From the NCBI RefSeq assembly GCF_036014115.1, contig NZ_CP107913.1, forward strand, positions 9,194,501-9,258,500: DNA of 64,000 nucleotides, read 5' to 3'. This stretch comes from Streptomyces sp. NBC_00448 (GTDB lineage: Bacteria > Actinomycetota > Actinomycetes > Streptomycetales > Streptomycetaceae). The first letter of the stretch is position 1, and each line of letters begins with the position of its first letter. Of the stretch, positions 55,883 through 64,000 are shown in pieces. The position numbers and the translations under genes are program-made. The notes under the pieces were generated by a model. It did no database searches. It was given only the letters and a program-made list of their open reading frames with translations, and was not told the origin of the DNA.

Positions 55883-58108
55883 GTGACTTCGCATCACGCA
55901 GGGCTCACACGCGTGCGGCGGGCGGCGCTGGCCGCGGGCGCCGCCACGCTGCTGGCGGTGGCGCTGCCCGGCGTCGCGCAGGCCCGCGGCGACGGCCCCA
56001 CGCCCAACGGCGCCACGCACGCGACCCCCGCCGGCCTGAAGGCCGGCTCCGCCCCCGGCGCGGCTCCGGGCGCCGCCCCCACCGCCGGATACGACAGCGG
56101 CCTCGCGCCGACGCCGTACATGGGCTGGAACACCTACTACGGCCTGGGCGCGCCGACCGAGGCGCAGGTCAAGAGCGTGGCCGACTACCTGGTCAGCAGC
56201 GGACTGCGCCGCAGCGGCTACGACATCGTGTGGCTGGACGGCGGCTGGCAGGCCGACAACCCCCGCGACGCGCAAGGGAACCTGACGGCCAATCCCGAGC
56301 GCTTCCCCGACGGCATCCCGTCGCTGGTGAACTACCTGCACGCGCGCGGCCTGAGGGCCGGCATCTACACCGATGCCGGCGACTACGACCCGGCCAGCTG
56401 CGGGTTGGGCAGCCGGGGCCACTACCAGCAGGACGCCGACCTCTTCGCGAGCTGGAAGATCGACGCGATCAAGGTCGACTTCCTCTGCGGGATCGGCGAG
56501 AAGCTGACGCCCGGCCCGGCGTTCCGGCAGTTCAGCGACGCGGTGGCGAAGTCCGGCCGCGCGATGCTGCTCAACCTGTGCAACCCGCTCACCGACGACT
56601 GGGGCGTGCCGCACGACCCCGACCAGGACGCGCACAACACCTACGTCTACGGCCCGACCACCGCGGACTCCTGGCGCACCGGCACCGACATCGCGTGGGG
56701 CACGCCGACCGCGGGCGAGTTCCCGAACGTGCTGCGCAACATGGACGCCAACGCCGCGCACCCCGAGGCGCAGGGCCCCGGCCACTGGAACGACCCGGAC
56801 TACCTGATCCCGATGCGGCCGCTGGCGGACGGGTCGTACGAGATGAACCAGGAGGAGTCCACCACGCAGCTGGTGATGTGGGCCGAGATGGCCTCGCCGC
56901 TGGTGATCGGCTCCGACCCGCGCACGCTGACCAGGTCGATGCTCGCCACGCTGGAGAACCCGGAGATCCTGGCGGTGGACCAGGACCCGCTGGGCATCCA
57001 GGGCGTGCGGATCGCCGGTGACGCCACCGGCGACACCTACAGCAAGGTGCTCCAGGGGTCAGGGCGCCGGGCGGTGGTGCTGCTCAACCGCTCCGACCAG
57101 CCCGTGCGGCGCACCGTGGACTTCGCCGGCGCCGGGCTGACCGGGAAGGTCGCCGTCCGCGACCTGCGGGCCCGGGCCGACCGCGGCACGCACCAGGGCG
57201 CGTACACCGTCACCGTGCCCGCGCACGGCACCGCCTTCCTCGGGCTGTCGGGCACCGACAGCGCGCCGGGCGTGAGGCTCGGCGGCGCCGCGTCGAGCGC
57301 CGACCCGGCGCTGGTGCGGGACGGCTCCGCGCTCACCGCGTTCACCCGTGGGCGGGACGGCGCGCTGGAGATGCGGACCGGGCGGGACGGCCGCTGGTCC
57401 GGGCGGGTCACCGGGCTCGGCGGGCCGACCGGCGGCCGCTTCACCGGCCAGCCCGCGGTGTACGGCTCGGCCGGCGGCCGGATCGACGTGTTCGTGCGCG
57501 GCACCGACGGCCGCGCGTACCTGCGGACGTACGACCATGGCCGGTGGGGGAGTTGGCAGGACCTCGGCGGCGGCCTCGCCGACGCGCCGACCGTGGCGTA
57601 TCGCGGCCCCGGTGACTGGACGCTCTTCGCCACCGGCACCGACGGCACGGTCACCAGCCGTGGTGCGGCGGCCGGTTGGACCTCGATCGGCGCCCCGAGC
57701 GGCCTCGCGCTCACCGGCCGCCCGTCCGCGGTGACCGACGCGGCGGGCCGTCTCCACGTGGCGGTGCGCACGGCCGACGACGCGGTATGGACCCGGGTGC
57801 GGGAGGCGTCGGGCACCTGGTCGGCGTGGTCGTCGCTGGGCGGCACGGTCAGCGGCAGCCCCACCCTGGTCGCCACCGGCGGCAGCGTCCAACTCCTCGC
57901 CCGCGCCTCGGACTACACGCTGTGGCAGCGGACGTACGACGCGCAAGGCGGCAGCTGGGGCGGCTGGTTCGCGCAGCCGGTCTTCGCGAGCGGCAGCTTC
58001 GACGGGGCGCCGGGCGCCGTCGCGGGCCCGGACGGCGGCGTGCTCGCGGCCTTCCGCGGGGTCGGCGGCGCGGTGTGGCAGAGTTCGCTCAGCACTCTTA
58101 CTCAATAA
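55883..58108 (+). CDS. Secreted GH27 alpha-galactosidase with C-terminal beta-propeller
   Basis: 741 residues. A signal peptide (AALAAGAATLLAVALPGVAQ) is followed by a GH27 domain from about residue 75: TPYMGWNTYYGLG, GYDIVWLDGGWQ, nucleophile Asp199 in AIKVDFLCG, and SWRTGTDIAWG as the acid/base region. The C-terminal 280 residues (about 463-741) are repeats of the PLL/tectonin-like propeller type (ALTAFTRGRDGALEMRT; IDVFVRGTDGRAYLRTYD; LQLLARASDYTLWQRTYD), a probable carbohydrate-binding module. The GTG at 55883 has ggag 6 bases upstream. It heads the second alpha-galactoside locus. Confidence 0.92.
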   Translation: MTSHHAGLTRVRRAALAAGAATLLAVALPGVAQARGDGPTPNGATHATPAGLKAGSAPGAAPGAAPTAGYDSGLAPTPYMGWNTYYGLGAPTEAQVKSVADYLVSSGLRRSGYDIVWLDGGWQADNPRDAQGNLTANPERFPDGIPSLVNYLHARGLRAGIYTDAGDYDPASCGLGSRGHYQQDADLFASWKIDAIKVDFLCGIGEKLTPGPAFRQFSDAVAKSGRAMLLNLCNPLTDDWGVPHDPDQDAHNTYVYGPTTADSWRTGTDIAWGTPTAGEFPNVLRNMDANAAHPEAQGPGHWNDPDYLIPMRPLADGSYEMNQEESTTQLVMWAEMASPLVIGSDPRTLTRSMLATLENPEILAVDQDPLGIQGVRIAGDATGDTYSKVLQGSGRRAVVLLNRSDQPVRRTVDFAGAGLTGKVAVRDLRARADRGTHQGAYTVTVPAHGTAFLGLSGTDSAPGVRLGGAASSADPALVRDGSALTAFTRGRDGALEMRTGRDGRWSGRVTGLGGPTGGRFTGQPAVYGSAGGRIDVFVRGTDGRAYLRTYDHGRWGSWQDLGGGLADAPTVAYRGPGDWTLFATGTDGTVTSRGAAAGWTSIGAPSGLALTGRPSAVTDAAGRLHVAVRTADDAVWTRVREASGTWSAWSSLGGTVSGSPTLVATGGSVQLLARASDYTLWQRTYDAQGGSWGGWFAQPVFASGSFDGAPGAVAGPDGGVLAAFRGVGGAVWQSSLSTLTQ

Positions 58109-58151
58109 ATTACGAATTAATCTTGACGCCGTCGCGGCGTCCCGACAGTCT
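58105..58151 (+). promoter_or_regulatory. Operator-like site and promoter of the ABC operon
   Basis: ataaattacgaattaat (58105-58121) matches the 17-base palindrome at 55754-55770 at 10 of 17 positions, including attaNNaat. It sits at the same distance from a -35 box (TTGACG, 58123-58128; -10 cagtct, 58146-58151; 17-base spacer). It overlaps the GH27 stop codon. Confidence 0.6.
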
Positions 58152-58221
58152 GTACGAGCCGAACGGGAGCTCCGCCGCCAGGGGGCGGGGCTCCGTCCGG
58201 CGTGGGCGCAAAAGGAGTCCC

Positions 58222-59517
58222 ATGAACACCTCACCAACCACCCGCCGCAGCTTCCTCGCCGGAGCCGGCGCGCTCGGTGCCGCATCGATGCTGAGCGGCT
58301 GCGTCACCTCCGGGTCCTCGGGTGGCAGCAGCAGCCAGGCCAAGGGCGGCACCGTCAGCTTCCAGTCCAACCTCTCCTCGCCGCAGGCCAAGTCCGCGAT
58401 GCAGGACCTGGTGGCGGCGTTCAACAAGCGCGGCGGTGCCAAGGCGAGCCTGAACACCGTCGCCTCGGAGACCTTCCGTACCCAGCTCCCCACCTACCTC
58501 ACCTCCGGCAACCCGCCGGACCTGCTCACCTGGTACCCCGGGTCGGTCGCGAACGCGTACGCCGAGAAGGGCCTGCTGCTGGATGTGGACGACATCTGGA
58601 CCGGGTCCGAACTGTCCGGCTACTCCGACGCGCTGAAGAAGCTGTGCACCGACTCGCAGGGCAAGAAGGTCTTCGTGCCGGCCAGTTACTACTGGTGGGG
58701 CGTGTTCTACAAGAAGTCCAACTTCCGCAAGTGGGGCGTGACCGAGCCGAAGACCTGGGACGAGTTCCTGGCGCTGTGCGACACGTTGAAGTCCAAGGGC
58801 GTCGCCCCGATCGGGCTGGGCGCCGGCGCCGACACCGCCTGGGTCGCCTCCGCGTGGTTCGACTACCTGAACATCCGGATCAACGGCGCCGCCTACCACC
58901 GCGAACTCCTTGCCGGAAAGCACCGGTTCGACGACCCGCAGATCCACAAGGTCTTCGACACGTGGTCCCAGGCGCTGCCCTACTTCGACCCCAACGGCAC
59001 CGCGCTGTCCTTCCAGGACGCCACCACCGCGATGCTCAACAACCGCACCGGCATGATGCTGATCGGCACCTTCTTCGCCGACGCGGCCCCCAAGGACCAG
59101 CTCGACGACATCGACTTCTTCCGGTTCCCGATCATCGACCCGAAGATGCCACTGGTCGAAGAGGGCCCCACCGACGGCTACTTCGCCAGCGCGCACACCC
59201 ACCACCAGGCCGAGGTCAAGGAGTTGATGCGCTATCTGGCCACCGCCGAGGCGCAGGAGATCTACCTCAAGGGCTCGTCCGGCACCTCCATCCCGACCAA
59301 CCCCACCGCCAAGGACTCCGGCACCGCACTGGTGAAGAAGGGGCGGGCGATGATCGAGAGCGCGGCGGACGTCACGCAGTTCTTCAACCGCGACTCCAGC
59401 GACGCGCTCCAGCCCACCGCGGACACCGCGCTGACGAAGTTCCTCGCCAAGCCCAAGCAGATCAACTCGATCCTCACCGGCTGGCAGCGCGACGCACAGA
59501 AGATCTGGAGCCAGTGA
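58222..59517 (+). CDS. Sugar ABC transporter substrate-binding lipoprotein
   Basis: 431 residues. A Tat-type lipoprotein signal (TTRRSFLAGAGALG, lipobox LSGC with Cys26) leads into a CUT1-family carbohydrate-binding protein (type SBP_bac_1): SGNPPDLLTWYPG, PASYYWWGVFYKKSNF, PKTWDEFLALCD. It would be anchored outside the membrane and present alpha-galactosides to the permeases encoded next. The ribosome binding site is aaaggag. It is the first gene of a tightly packed operon and has its own promoter and operator just upstream. Confidence 0.93.
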   Translation: MNTSPTTRRSFLAGAGALGAASMLSGCVTSGSSGGSSSQAKGGTVSFQSNLSSPQAKSAMQDLVAAFNKRGGAKASLNTVASETFRTQLPTYLTSGNPPDLLTWYPGSVANAYAEKGLLLDVDDIWTGSELSGYSDALKKLCTDSQGKKVFVPASYYWWGVFYKKSNFRKWGVTEPKTWDEFLALCDTLKSKGVAPIGLGAGADTAWVASAWFDYLNIRINGAAYHRELLAGKHRFDDPQIHKVFDTWSQALPYFDPNGTALSFQDATTAMLNNRTGMMLIGTFFADAAPKDQLDDIDFFRFPIIDPKMPLVEEGPTDGYFASAHTHHQAEVKELMRYLATAEAQEIYLKGSSGTSIPTNPTAKDSGTALVKKGRAMIESAADVTQFFNRDSSDALQPTADTALTKFLAKPKQINSILTGWQRDAQKIWSQ

Positions 59518-59518
59518 C

Positions 59519-60475
59519 ATGGCGGTACTGACCCCGGCCCGGGGCGGGAACGGGGGTGTCGAGGCGGGCGCACGCTTCCGCAAGGGCCTGCGCGGCGGCC
59601 GGCGCCGCGGCTCCACCCGGGTGCCCCCCGTGGTGCTCGCCTTCGTGCTGGTCCCGCTGCTCGCCGAGGGCTTCTGGGTGTTCTGGCCGGCCCTGCAGGG
59701 TTTCTGGCTCTCGCTCACCAAGTGGGACGGCGTCTCCCCGCCGCAGTTCATCGGCCTGGGCAACTACCGGGAGATGGTGCACGACACCGTCTTCCACACC
59801 GCGCTGCTGGACACCGTGCTGTGGCTGGCGCTGTTCGGCGGGCTGTCGGCGATCCTCGGCCTCGGCGCGGCGCTGCTGCTCCAGCAGGAGCGCCGCGGGG
59901 TCGGGTTCTACCGCGCCGCGCTCTTCCTGCCGGTGGTCTTCTCGCTCACCGCCACCGCGCTGGTGTGGCAGGCGATGTACCAGCCGGACGGCCTGGTCGA
60001 CAAGACGATGTCGGGCCTGGGCCTGGGCGCCCTCACCCACCCCTGGCTCGCCGACCAGGACACCGCCCTGTACGCGGTGATCGTGCCCGCCCTGTGGCGC
60101 CAGATCGGCTACGTCATGGTGCTCTACCTCGCCGGACTCAAGGGCATCGACCCGGTGCTGTACGAGGCCGCGAAGATGGACGGCGCGACCCGCTGGCAGC
60201 AGTTCCGGCACATCACGCTGCCGCAGCTCAGCAGCGTCAACGCGGTCGTGCTGTCGGTGATCATCATCGACTCGCTGCGCTCCTTCGACGTGGTGTGGGC
60301 ACTGACCCGCGGCGGCCCGTACCACTCCTCCGAACTGCTCAGCACCTACATGTACTCCACCGCGTTCCAGTCCCTGCGGCTCGGCTACGGCTCCGCACTG
60401 GCCGTGGTGATCTTCCTGCTGGCCTTCGGGGTCATCGCGACCTACCTGGTCCGGGCGTTCAAGGAGGCCGACTGA
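59519..60475 (+). CDS. Sugar ABC transporter permease (MalF type)
   Basis: 318 residues with six hydrophobic helices and the permease EAA loop (YEAAKMDGATRWQQFRHITL), which docks the ATPase. It starts one base after the binding-protein stop and ends overlapping the next permease start (TGATG). It is one of the two subunits of a CUT1 importer. No ATPase gene is in the operon, so a shared MsiK-type ATPase encoded elsewhere is likely, as for most Streptomyces sugar importers. Confidence 0.94.
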   Translation: MAVLTPARGGNGGVEAGARFRKGLRGGRRRGSTRVPPVVLAFVLVPLLAEGFWVFWPALQGFWLSLTKWDGVSPPQFIGLGNYREMVHDTVFHTALLDTVLWLALFGGLSAILGLGAALLLQQERRGVGFYRAALFLPVVFSLTATALVWQAMYQPDGLVDKTMSGLGLGALTHPWLADQDTALYAVIVPALWRQIGYVMVLYLAGLKGIDPVLYEAAKMDGATRWQQFRHITLPQLSSVNAVVLSVIIIDSLRSFDVVWALTRGGPYHSSELLSTYMYSTAFQSLRLGYGSALAVVIFLLAFGVIATYLVRAFKEAD

Positions 60476-61380
60476 TGGCACAGTCCACCGCGCCCACCCC
60501 CGCGCCGGCCGCGTCCACCCGGGCTGCCGTGCCGGCCGACTCACGGCACGCCCGCCGCCGCAGGATGTGGGGCACCGTCGCCTTCCACGGCAGCGCCTCC
60601 CTGCTGTCCGTGCTGTGGCTGATACCGATCGTCGTCGTCCTGATCACCGCCACCCGGTCCTTCGACGACATCGCCTCCCACGGCCTGGGCAGCATGCCGC
60701 ACTCCTTCACCCTCGGCGGCTTCCGCTCGGCGTGGACCGACGGCGGCCAGCAACAGGCCCTGATCAACAGCCTGCTGGTCACCATCCCCACGGTGCTGGT
60801 CTCGCTGCTGCTCGCCTCCATGGCCGCCTTCGCGCTCAGCCGCTACGACGTCCCCTTCCGCCGCGCGCTGCTGCTGCTCATGCTCAGCGGCAACCTGCTG
60901 CCCCCGCAGATCCTGCTCATCCCGGTCTCCAAGCTCAGCGAGAAACTCGGCCTGTACGACTCGCTGTACGCCCTGATCGGCGTGCAGGTCGGCTTCGGCG
61001 TCGGCTTCTACGTGTTCGTGCTGCACGGCTTCATGCGGTCCATCCCGGCCGAGATCCAGCAGGCCGCCGTCATCGACGGCGCCGGGCCCTGGCAGATCTA
61101 CACCCGGATCATCCTGCCGCTGGCCCGGCCCGCGCTGGCCGCGCTGACCGCGCTGTCGTTCACCTGGATCTTCAACGACCTGCTGTGGGCGATCACGGTG
61201 CTGCGCACCGGCAGCAAGATGCCGATCACCGCGTCCCTGCTGGGACTTCAGGGGCAGTACGTCTCGCAGTGGAACGTCATCGCGGCCGGATCGGTGATCG
61301 CCGCGGCCCCCACCGTGATCGTCTTCCTCCGCTTCCAGCGGCACTTCGTCGCCGGACTCAACCTCGGAGCCGTCAAGTGA
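60475..61380 (+). CDS. Sugar ABC transporter permease (MalG type)
   Basis: 301 residues with six hydrophobic helices and an EAA loop (IQQAAVIDGAGPWQIYTRII), plus the MalG-type feature LSGNLLPPQILLIPVSKLSE. The start shares one base with the previous stop. It forms the inner-membrane heterodimer with the preceding permease. Its stop overlaps the GTG of the GH36 gene, so import and intracellular cleavage are produced together. Confidence 0.94.
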   Translation: MAQSTAPTPAPAASTRAAVPADSRHARRRRMWGTVAFHGSASLLSVLWLIPIVVVLITATRSFDDIASHGLGSMPHSFTLGGFRSAWTDGGQQQALINSLLVTIPTVLVSLLLASMAAFALSRYDVPFRRALLLLMLSGNLLPPQILLIPVSKLSEKLGLYDSLYALIGVQVGFGVGFYVFVLHGFMRSIPAEIQQAAVIDGAGPWQIYTRIILPLARPALAALTALSFTWIFNDLLWAITVLRTGSKMPITASLLGLQGQYVSQWNVIAAGSVIAAAPTVIVFLRFQRHFVAGLNLGAVK

Positions 61381-63602
61381 CCCCGCCCCCCGCCGAGCCC
61401 TCGGCATCCCGGCCGGCCCCCGGCAGCCAGTGGCTGCTGCGGACCGAGCACACCGTGTACGCCGTACGGCTCGAAGCCGGCGGCCGGTGGGCCGAGTCGG
61501 CCGCGTGGGGGCCGCACGGCAGCGAGACCGGGCCGTCCGCGCTGGACTGGTCCCGCCGCACCCACTTCGTCACCCCCGCCGACGCCGCCCCGGCCGAGTA
61601 CATCCCGTACGGGCTGCGCCCGTTCACCGGCGCCGACCTCACGGTGCGCCGGCCGGACGGCGAGCGCGGCACCTGGTGGACCTGCACCGGCGCGGAGCAG
61701 GATGAACACCGGTCGCTGCGCCTGGAGTTCACCGACGAGCGGACCGGACTGCGCGCCACGCTGCGCTACGGGACGGTGCCCGGCGCCGACGTGCTCCTGC
61801 GGTCGGTCGAACTCGTCAACGGCGGCGACGAGGTGCTGCACCTGGAGGACCTGGACTCCGCGGCCGTCAACGTGCCCGTCCAGGGCGGCGCCCGGCTCAC
61901 CTACCTCGCCGGCCAGTGGTCGCAGGAATTCAATCGGCACCAACTCGACCTGGTGCGCGGGCGGTTCAGGATCGGCTCCACCCAGGCGGTGCCCGGCCAC
62001 GCCTACGCGCCGTGGCTCGCCGTCCAGGACGCCGGCACCCCTGACGGCGCGGACACCCCCACCTACGGGGTCGCGTTGCAGTGGCCGGGCAACTGGCACA
62101 TCACCGCCGACGCCGAACCCGGCGGGGCGGTCCGGGTGCGGGCCGGGCGGGTGCCCCACGAGGGCGCCGTCGCGCTGCCGCCCGGCGCCACCCTGACCAC
62201 CCCCGTGCTCGCCTGCGCGTTCAGCCCCGGGGGACTCGACGGCCTGGCCGCCGTCTGGCACCAGTACGAGCGGCTCCTCGCGGGGGAGCGGCTGCACCGC
62301 ACCCGCAAGGTGCTCTACAACTCCTGGGAGGCCACCGGCTTCGACGTCGAGGCGCCCGCGCAACTCGAACTCGCCTCGATCGCGGCCCAGTTGGGCGTCG
62401 AACTGTTCGTGGTGGACGACGGCTGGTTCACCGGGCGGCACGACGAGAAGGGCGGGCTGGGGGACTGGTGGCCGGACCCAGCGGCGTTCCCCGCAGGCGC
62501 CGGTACGGGCACGAGCGTCGGCGCTGATACGGCTTCGGGCCCGGGTTCCGACTCCGGCTCCGACGCCACCGACGGCTCGGCGGGCCTGGACGACTTCATC
62601 GCCCGGGTCCGCGCCCTCGGCATGGACTTCGGCCTGTGGGTCGAACCCGAGGCGATCAGCCCCGCCGCCCGGCTCTACGCCGAGCACCCCGAGTGGGTGT
62701 ACCGGATCGACGGCCGCCCGGTCACCCTGGTCCGCGAGCAACTCCTCCTCGACCTCGGCCGCGCGGACGTGCAGGACTTCGTGATCGCCACCCTCGACCG
62801 GCTGCTCACCGCCCACGCCATCACCTACCTCAAGTGGGACATGAACCGGCCGCCCACCGAACGCGGCCGCCCCGGCCCCACCCCGCCCGGCGAACTCGAC
62901 CTCGACGCCGCCCACGTGGCCGGCTACCTGCGGGTCCTGGACCACCTGCGGGCCCGCCACCCGCACGTCACCGTCGAGGGCTGCGCGGGCGGCGGCGGCC
63001 GGATCGAGCACGCCACCCTGGCCCGTACCGACGTCGTGTGGCCCAGCGACAACACCGCGCCGCTGGACCGGCTCGCCGTCCAGTACGGCTACCTGCACGC
63101 GCACGCCGCGCACACCATGAGCTCGTGGGTCACCGACGCGCCCGGCGTCTTCGACCCCCGGCCGCGCTCGCTCGCCTTCCGCTTCGTGCTCGCCGCCGCG
63201 GGCGTGCTCGGCATCGGCGCCGACATCCGCGGCTGGAGCGCCGAACAACGCGCCGAGGCCGCCGGCTGGGTGGCCCGCTACAAGGACGTGCGGGACGTGG
63301 TCCACCACGGCCGGTCCCGGCTGATCGGTGGACCGGACGACGCGACCTGCGCGGTGCAGTACGACGCGGAAGGCGGCGGCCGGGTGGTCGTCGCCGCCTG
63401 GAGCACCGGACGGCTGGACGGCGCCCCGCTGGTGCCCGGCCGCCCGGCCCGGGTCCGGCTGCGCGGCCTCGACCCCGCCGCCCACTACGTCGACCACGAC
63501 ACCGGCACCACCTACAGCGGCGCCCACCTGCTGCACTCCGGGCTGCCGTTGAGCTGGAGCGCCGACCACGACGCCGAACTGGTCGTGCTGGCCCGGCAAT
63601 GA
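61377..63602 (+). CDS. GH36 alpha-galactosidase with an unusual insertion
   Basis: 741 residues, no signal peptide. It has a GH36 N-terminal beta domain, then the barrel: LFVVDDGWFTGRHD, GDWWPDPAAFP, GLWVEPEAI, nucleophile Asp488 in YLKWDMNRP, and acid/base Asp558 in VWPSDNTAP after GCAGGGGRIE. About 30 Gly/Ser/Asp/Thr-rich residues (373-402) are inserted right after GDWWPDPAAFP; the other GH36 in this window lacks them. The GTG start overlaps the permease stop (GTGA). It cleaves galactosides imported by the same operon. Confidence 0.94.
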   Translation: MTPPPAEPSASRPAPGSQWLLRTEHTVYAVRLEAGGRWAESAAWGPHGSETGPSALDWSRRTHFVTPADAAPAEYIPYGLRPFTGADLTVRRPDGERGTWWTCTGAEQDEHRSLRLEFTDERTGLRATLRYGTVPGADVLLRSVELVNGGDEVLHLEDLDSAAVNVPVQGGARLTYLAGQWSQEFNRHQLDLVRGRFRIGSTQAVPGHAYAPWLAVQDAGTPDGADTPTYGVALQWPGNWHITADAEPGGAVRVRAGRVPHEGAVALPPGATLTTPVLACAFSPGGLDGLAAVWHQYERLLAGERLHRTRKVLYNSWEATGFDVEAPAQLELASIAAQLGVELFVVDDGWFTGRHDEKGGLGDWWPDPAAFPAGAGTGTSVGADTASGPGSDSGSDATDGSAGLDDFIARVRALGMDFGLWVEPEAISPAARLYAEHPEWVYRIDGRPVTLVREQLLLDLGRADVQDFVIATLDRLLTAHAITYLKWDMNRPPTERGRPGPTPPGELDLDAAHVAGYLRVLDHLRARHPHVTVEGCAGGGGRIEHATLARTDVVWPSDNTAPLDRLAVQYGYLHAHAAHTMSSWVTDAPGVFDPRPRSLAFRFVLAAAGVLGIGADIRGWSAEQRAEAAGWVARYKDVRDVVHHGRSRLIGGPDDATCAVQYDAEGGGRVVVAAWSTGRLDGAPLVPGRPARVRLRGLDPAAHYVDHDTGTTYSGAHLLHSGLPLSWSADHDAELVVLARQ

Positions 63603-63757
63603 CCGCCCCCGCCGACCCGGCGTCACTAAAGTCGCCAAGGTCACCGTCACCGTCAATGAAGCCGTTACGGCCGCGGCGGACCACCCGTCAGGTCCGCCCG
63701 GCCGGCCGGGACCGCCAGGCCCGACCGGAACCGCACCCCGAGGAGACGACCCACCCC

Positions 63758-64000
63758 ATGGACGCACCAACCCCCCGCTTCGCCGGCCGCGTGGCCGTCG
63801 TCACCGGGGCCGCCTCAGGAATCGGCGCCGCCACCGCGCGCCGGCTCGCCGCCGAGGGCGCCGCAGTGGTCCTCGCCGACATCGCCGAGCAGGCCGGCGA
63901 GGCCGTCGCGGCCGGCATCCGCGAGCAGGGCGGAAGAGCCGCGTTCACCGCCGCCGACGTCTCCTCCCCGGAGGCGTGGCAGCGGGTGCTCGACCAGGCG
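63758..64000 (+). CDS. SDR oxidoreductase, 5' part only
   Basis: The first 81 codons of a classical short-chain dehydrogenase: RVAVVTGAASGIGAATARRL (TGxxxGxG cofactor loop), VLADIAEQAG with the Asp that favours NAD+, and AADVSSPEAW. The gene runs off the right edge, so the catalytic YxxxK is outside the window. The ATG has gaggaga upstream. It follows the galactoside operon after 155 bases and could be a galactose-dehydrogenase-like enzyme of the same pathway, but that is only a guess. Confidence 0.87.
   Translation, partial: MDAPTPRFAGRVAVVTGAASGIGAATARRLAAEGAAVVLADIAEQAGEAVAAGIREQGGRAAFTAADVSSPEAWQRVLDQA

Noticed and set aside
1..64000. CRISPR arrays, tRNA or rRNA genes, replication origin
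   Set aside because: No regularly spaced identical repeats with unique spacers, no T-arm-like GGTTCGAATCC words with cloverleaf context, and no DnaA-box clusters were noticed by eye.

Overview
The window looks like a Streptomycetaceae chromosome, Streptomyces or a close relative. The DNA is very GC-rich with strong G/C bias at third codon positions, and GTG and TTG starts are common. It carries family markers of this group: a DUF397/XRE pair, two DUF574-type methyltransferases, DasR-like boxes before a chitinase, an LAxTG sortase substrate, and a copy of the short intergenic repeat common in Streptomyces. I see no rRNA, tRNA, CRISPR array, replication origin or large biosynthetic cluster.

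Positions 1-10 kb are a mobile-element graveyard. They hold a 368-bp element with 59-bp imperfect inverted ends, a two-gene peptidase cassette (a VanX-type D-Ala-D-Ala dipeptidase overlapping a C39-like cysteine peptidase), a decayed IS5-type transposase, an ABC exporter gene cut by an intact IS3 element, the tail of a methyltransferase gene on the other side of that IS, fragments of an M24 peptidase and of a tyrosine integrase, an aldehyde dehydrogenase, and an intact IS30 element. That IS30 separates the dehydrogenase from a GAF-domain regulator at 10.3-11.5 kb. The flanks of the IS3 belong to unrelated genes, so this part has probably been shortened or rearranged.

Positions 11.8-31 kb hold a universal stress protein, an ASCH protein, a first alpha-galactoside locus (ROK regulator, secreted GH27, cytoplasmic GH36), the DUF397/XRE pair, a methyltransferase, a TetR/DUF2993 pair, a secreted GH18 chitinase with DasR-like boxes, a DapA-family lyase whose 3' end has been tandemly copied, a 16-bp period repeat array, and a secreted beta-helix protein behind two LacI-type operators. 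Positions 31-44.2 kb are housekeeping and accessory genes, mostly divergent regulator/target pairs with visible palindromic operators: SDR/TetR, HxlR/MFS and FMN reductase/HxlR. The same stretch holds a GAF-PP2C phosphatase, a uracil-DNA-glycosylase-like gene beside an unusual kinase-fold gene, a GH25 lysozyme, a NUDIX hydrolase, CbrC, a P-loop kinase and a YihY membrane protein.

Positions 44.2-55.5 kb are rich in secreted proteins: an SGNH hydrolase with fascin-like repeats, an LAxTG surface protein, GH128 with a thaumatin-like protein, and a multidomain GH87-like alpha-1,3-glucanase. With the GH18 chitinase these cover the main fungal wall polymers. A guanidine-III riboswitch sits before an SMR exporter. 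Positions 55.7-63.6 kb are a second alpha-galactoside locus: a secreted GH27 with a C-terminal propeller, a sugar ABC importer (binding protein and two permeases, no ATPase), and a GH36. Two related AT-rich operators sit just upstream of its two promoters. The working model is extracellular galactose release by GH27, oligosaccharide uptake by the ABC system with an ATPase encoded elsewhere, and intracellular cleavage by GH36. An SDR gene runs off the right end.
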